The notes beneath the pieces are model-generated. The model was not told the origin of the DNA and ran no database searches. It worked only from the letters and a program-made list of their open reading frames with translations. The position numbers and the translations under genes were made by a program. Below, one piece after another: positions 14,796 through 16,907 of a stretch of 16,907 bases of DNA. This stretch comes from Saprospiraceae bacterium UBA7328 (lineage in GTDB: Bacteria > Bacteroidota > Bacteroidia > Chitinophagales > Saprospiraceae). Numbering within the stretch: position 1 is the first letter of the stretch; each line of letters opens with the position of its first letter. The stretch covers positions 1 through 16,907 of the forward strand of contig DKPS01000236.1 in assembly GCA_002471345.1 (NCBI GenBank). The letters are read 5' to 3'.

Positions 14796-16907
14796 GTGAT
14801 AAAATCTTTTCAAACCATACTTTTTGTAGTATTCTCTGCCATCATCTTAAGCGGACAAGGAACCGTAAGAGGCACCATTACAGATGGCACTACAGGAGAA
14901 ACCATACCTTTTGCCAATGTTCTAGTAGCTGAAACTCAAACAGGTACTACATCCGACCTAGACGGTGTATATGAACTTTCTCTAGAGGCTGGCACTTATA
15001 ATGTTGAATTTTCATTTTTGGGCTACGGTACTTCTCATGTGAGTGATATCATAGTAGAAGAAGGAAAAGTCAATGTATTAGATATAGTATTAGAAGAGGA
15101 AAGCGAAGTACTAGAAGAAGTAGTTATCAAAGCTGCTACTATTAAAAATACAGAAGCTGCTATTCTTACAATTCAAAGAAAAAGTCCAAACCTACTGGAT
15201 GGTATCTCATCACAAACATTTAGAAAAATTGGAGATAGTGATGCCGCATCTGCGATAAAAAGAGTAACAGGAGTATCAGTAGAAGGAGGTAAATATGTGT
15301 ATGTCAGGGGTTTAGGGGATAGGTACACTAAGAATACATTAAATGGAATGGAAATCCCAGGATTGGATCCTGATAGAAATACCGTACAGATGGACCTTTT
15401 CCCAAGCAATCTTATTGATAATATCATAGTGCTAAAAACTTTTACTCCTGACCAACCAGGAGATTTTACTGGAGGATTGGTAGATATAATTACCAAGAGT
15501 TTTCCTGATGAAGAGACTTTGGATGTTTCAGTAGGGTTTGGATATAACCCTCAAATGAATTTAAATAGAAACTTTCTTTCACATAAAGGAAGCAGTACAG
15601 ACAAATTCGGATTTGACAATGGCCAGAGACAATTGCCATACTCACCAAATCAAATCTTTCCTTTAAGAGTAAAGCAAAGTCCATTGTTAAGTGATTTGAC
15701 TAGACAATTCAACAGTTCGATGGCTAGTCAACGAAGAAATAGTTTTTTGGATCAGAGCTACTCTTTGGCATATGGTAATCAGTACTCTATGAAAGGAGGA
15801 CTCAAGGTAGGGTTTAACCTAGCTCTTAATTATAAAAATGATATCACTTATTATGATGAAGTATTCTTTGGTGACTATATCAAGCCTACTAGAACGGAAA
15901 GTGAGTTATTGACAAGTAAAACCACAAATGGTGAATTAGGTAATAATAATGTCTTGTTGAGCGGACTAATGGGAGTAGCCTTAAAAGCTAAAAACCACAA
16001 AGTTTCACTCGATATTATCAGAATTCAGAATGGGGAGAGCCAAACTGCAAAATCAGTGCAAGAGGAATTCATTTTTAATCAAACTGAAATTGACAAGACA
16101 AATCTGGAATATGCCGAAAGATCCATTACGAATATTTTGTTAAAAACTAAGCATAGCTTTTTTGAAGATAAATTCAATGTAGAATTCAAAGTTGCTCCTA
16201 CACTTTCAAGAGTAAACGAACCAGATATTAGATTCACCTCGTACTTAATAGATGAAGATACGGGTAACTATCAGTATAGCCCATCTGATGGAGCACAAAC
16301 ATTTAGAGTGTTCCGAAATCTAGAAGAAAAGAGTATCGGATCCAGAATAGACCTTACTAATAAATTTACTATTGGTGGAAGAGACAGTAAAGTAAAATAT
16401 GGCCTAAATGGAACATATAAAGAAAGAACATTCAATATTTACAACTATGAAATAGGGTTTTTCGGATCATTCAGATATGATTTTACTGGTAATCCAGATG
16501 AATTCTTTTTTGATGAAAATGTATATGACCCAGATGATTCTTTTGGATCATTTGTATCAGGAAATTTTCAGGAGTCTAATCAATTTGAAGCAAACCAATT
16601 AATCCTTGCTGGATATGCCATGCATGAAGCACAACTTTCTGATAGATTCAGAGTGATATATGGAGCCCGATATGAGAAAACAGAAAATAAATATACAGGA
16701 GTAAGATCTGATGGGTCTGATAGGTTTGATAATAGAACGGTACTCGATGTTACAGATATTCTACCATCAGCTAATGTGGTCTATTCATTTAATGACATGA
16801 CAAACTTTAGAGCATCGTTTAGTTCAACAGTGGCTAGACCCTCATTTAAAGAAAAATCAACAGCACAGATTCAAGATAGAATATCTGGAAGAACATTTAT
16901 TGGTAAT
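14796..16907 (+). CDS. TonB-dependent outer-membrane receptor (C-terminus outside window)
   Basis: The frame opens at GTG 14796; an in-frame TAA at 14787 and the signal peptide (residues 1-20, SFQTILFVVFSAIILSG) fix this start. 704 codons are visible without a stop. Residues about 22-102 are a carboxypeptidase-D-regulatory-like beta-sandwich (GTVRGTITDGTTGETIPFAN, GVYELSLEAGTYNVEFSFLG). A TonB-box-like EEVVI follows (107-111), then the plug (about 135-235) with AASAIKRVTGVSV (150-162), YVRGLGDRYTKNTLNG (169-184) and FTGGLVDIITKSFP (224-237). The rest is the beta-barrel, cut before its C-terminal strands. Such receptors import large or scarce ligands across the outer membrane using TonB energy. 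The ligand is unknown. The preceding lipoprotein may capture it at the surface. Expression probably depends on read-through of the terminator before it. Confidence 0.9.
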   Translation, partial: MIKSFQTILFVVFSAIILSGQGTVRGTITDGTTGETIPFANVLVAETQTGTTSDLDGVYELSLEAGTYNVEFSFLGYGTSHVSDIIVEEGKVNVLDIVLEEESEVLEEVVIKAATIKNTEAAILTIQRKSPNLLDGISSQTFRKIGDSDAASAIKRVTGVSVEGGKYVYVRGLGDRYTKNTLNGMEIPGLDPDRNTVQMDLFPSNLIDNIIVLKTFTPDQPGDFTGGLVDIITKSFPDEETLDVSVGFGYNPQMNLNRNFLSHKGSSTDKFGFDNGQRQLPYSPNQIFPLRVKQSPLLSDLTRQFNSSMASQRRNSFLDQSYSLAYGNQYSMKGGLKVGFNLALNYKNDITYYDEVFFGDYIKPTRTESELLTSKTTNGELGNNNVLLSGLMGVALKAKNHKVSLDIIRIQNGESQTAKSVQEEFIFNQTEIDKTNLEYAERSITNILLKTKHSFFEDKFNVEFKVAPTLSRVNEPDIRFTSYLIDEDTGNYQYSPSDGAQTFRVFRNLEEKSIGSRIDLTNKFTIGGRDSKVKYGLNGTYKERTFNIYNYEIGFFGSFRYDFTGNPDEFFFDENVYDPDDSFGSFVSGNFQESNQFEANQLILAGYAMHEAQLSDRFRVIYGARYEKTENKYTGVRSDGSDRFDNRTVLDVTDILPSANVVYSFNDMTNFRASFSSTVARPSFKEKSTAQIQDRISGRTFIGN

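Noticed and set aside
15173..15684. Two minus-strand frames inside the TonB receptor
   Set aside because: Antisense to the conserved plug and the start of the barrel; shadow frames.

Overview
The window looks like chromosomal DNA from a marine-type Bacteroidota (Cytophagales/Saprospiria-like; genus not resolvable). The evidence is AT-rich sequence, few recognisable Shine-Dalgarno sites, a TonB-dependent receptor with an N-terminal carboxypeptidase-D-like domain, Bacteroidota-restricted families (DUF6702, MbnP-like), and lipoproteins with acidic residues just after the lipid-anchor cysteine. No insertion sequence, integrase, CRISPR array or rRNA was seen.

Layout. (1) Positions 1-2517, minus strand: two small uncharacterised membrane proteins, thymidylate kinase, and an unusual secreted SGNH-hydrolase/TIM-barrel fusion that runs off the left edge. 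(2) Positions 2603-10765, plus strand: a TetA-type MFS exporter, DNA-3-methyladenine glycosylase I, a di-haem cytochrome c peroxidase/MauG-family lipoprotein, and a Planctomycete-type pair (PSCyt1-DUF1549-LamG-DUF1553 lipoprotein plus Tat-exported DUF1501 protein). (3) Positions 10818-11776: tRNA-Pro(UGG) and tRNA-Ser(GCU) on the minus strand, then 571 bp without a protein gene but rich in hairpins, including a strong plus-strand terminator that may end a small RNA. (4) Positions 11777-13002, minus strand: a tight two-gene operon, DUF6702 then an MbnP-like lipoprotein. (5) Positions 13266-16907, plus strand: a surface lipoprotein with three Cys-rich modules and a beta-helix body, an intercistronic terminator, then a TonB-dependent receptor truncated by the right edge.

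How the genes may work together. Regions 4 and 5 are divergently transcribed from a 263-bp, palindrome-rich spacer. MbnP proteins bind copper after a di-haem MbnH enzyme oxidises a Trp, so an MbnP-like protein, a Cys-rich surface lipoprotein and a TonB receptor side by side suggest a possible metal (copper) acquisition or sensing unit. A di-haem MauG/CcpA-superfamily lipoprotein lies 6 kb away and could, speculatively, be the partner enzyme. This is inference: the MbnP-like protein has WxxW rather than the canonical WxW. The PSCyt/DUF1501 pair is a known co-occurring pair of unknown biochemical function, usually linked to polysaccharide-degrading loci; no sulfatase or glycoside hydrolase is in the window.
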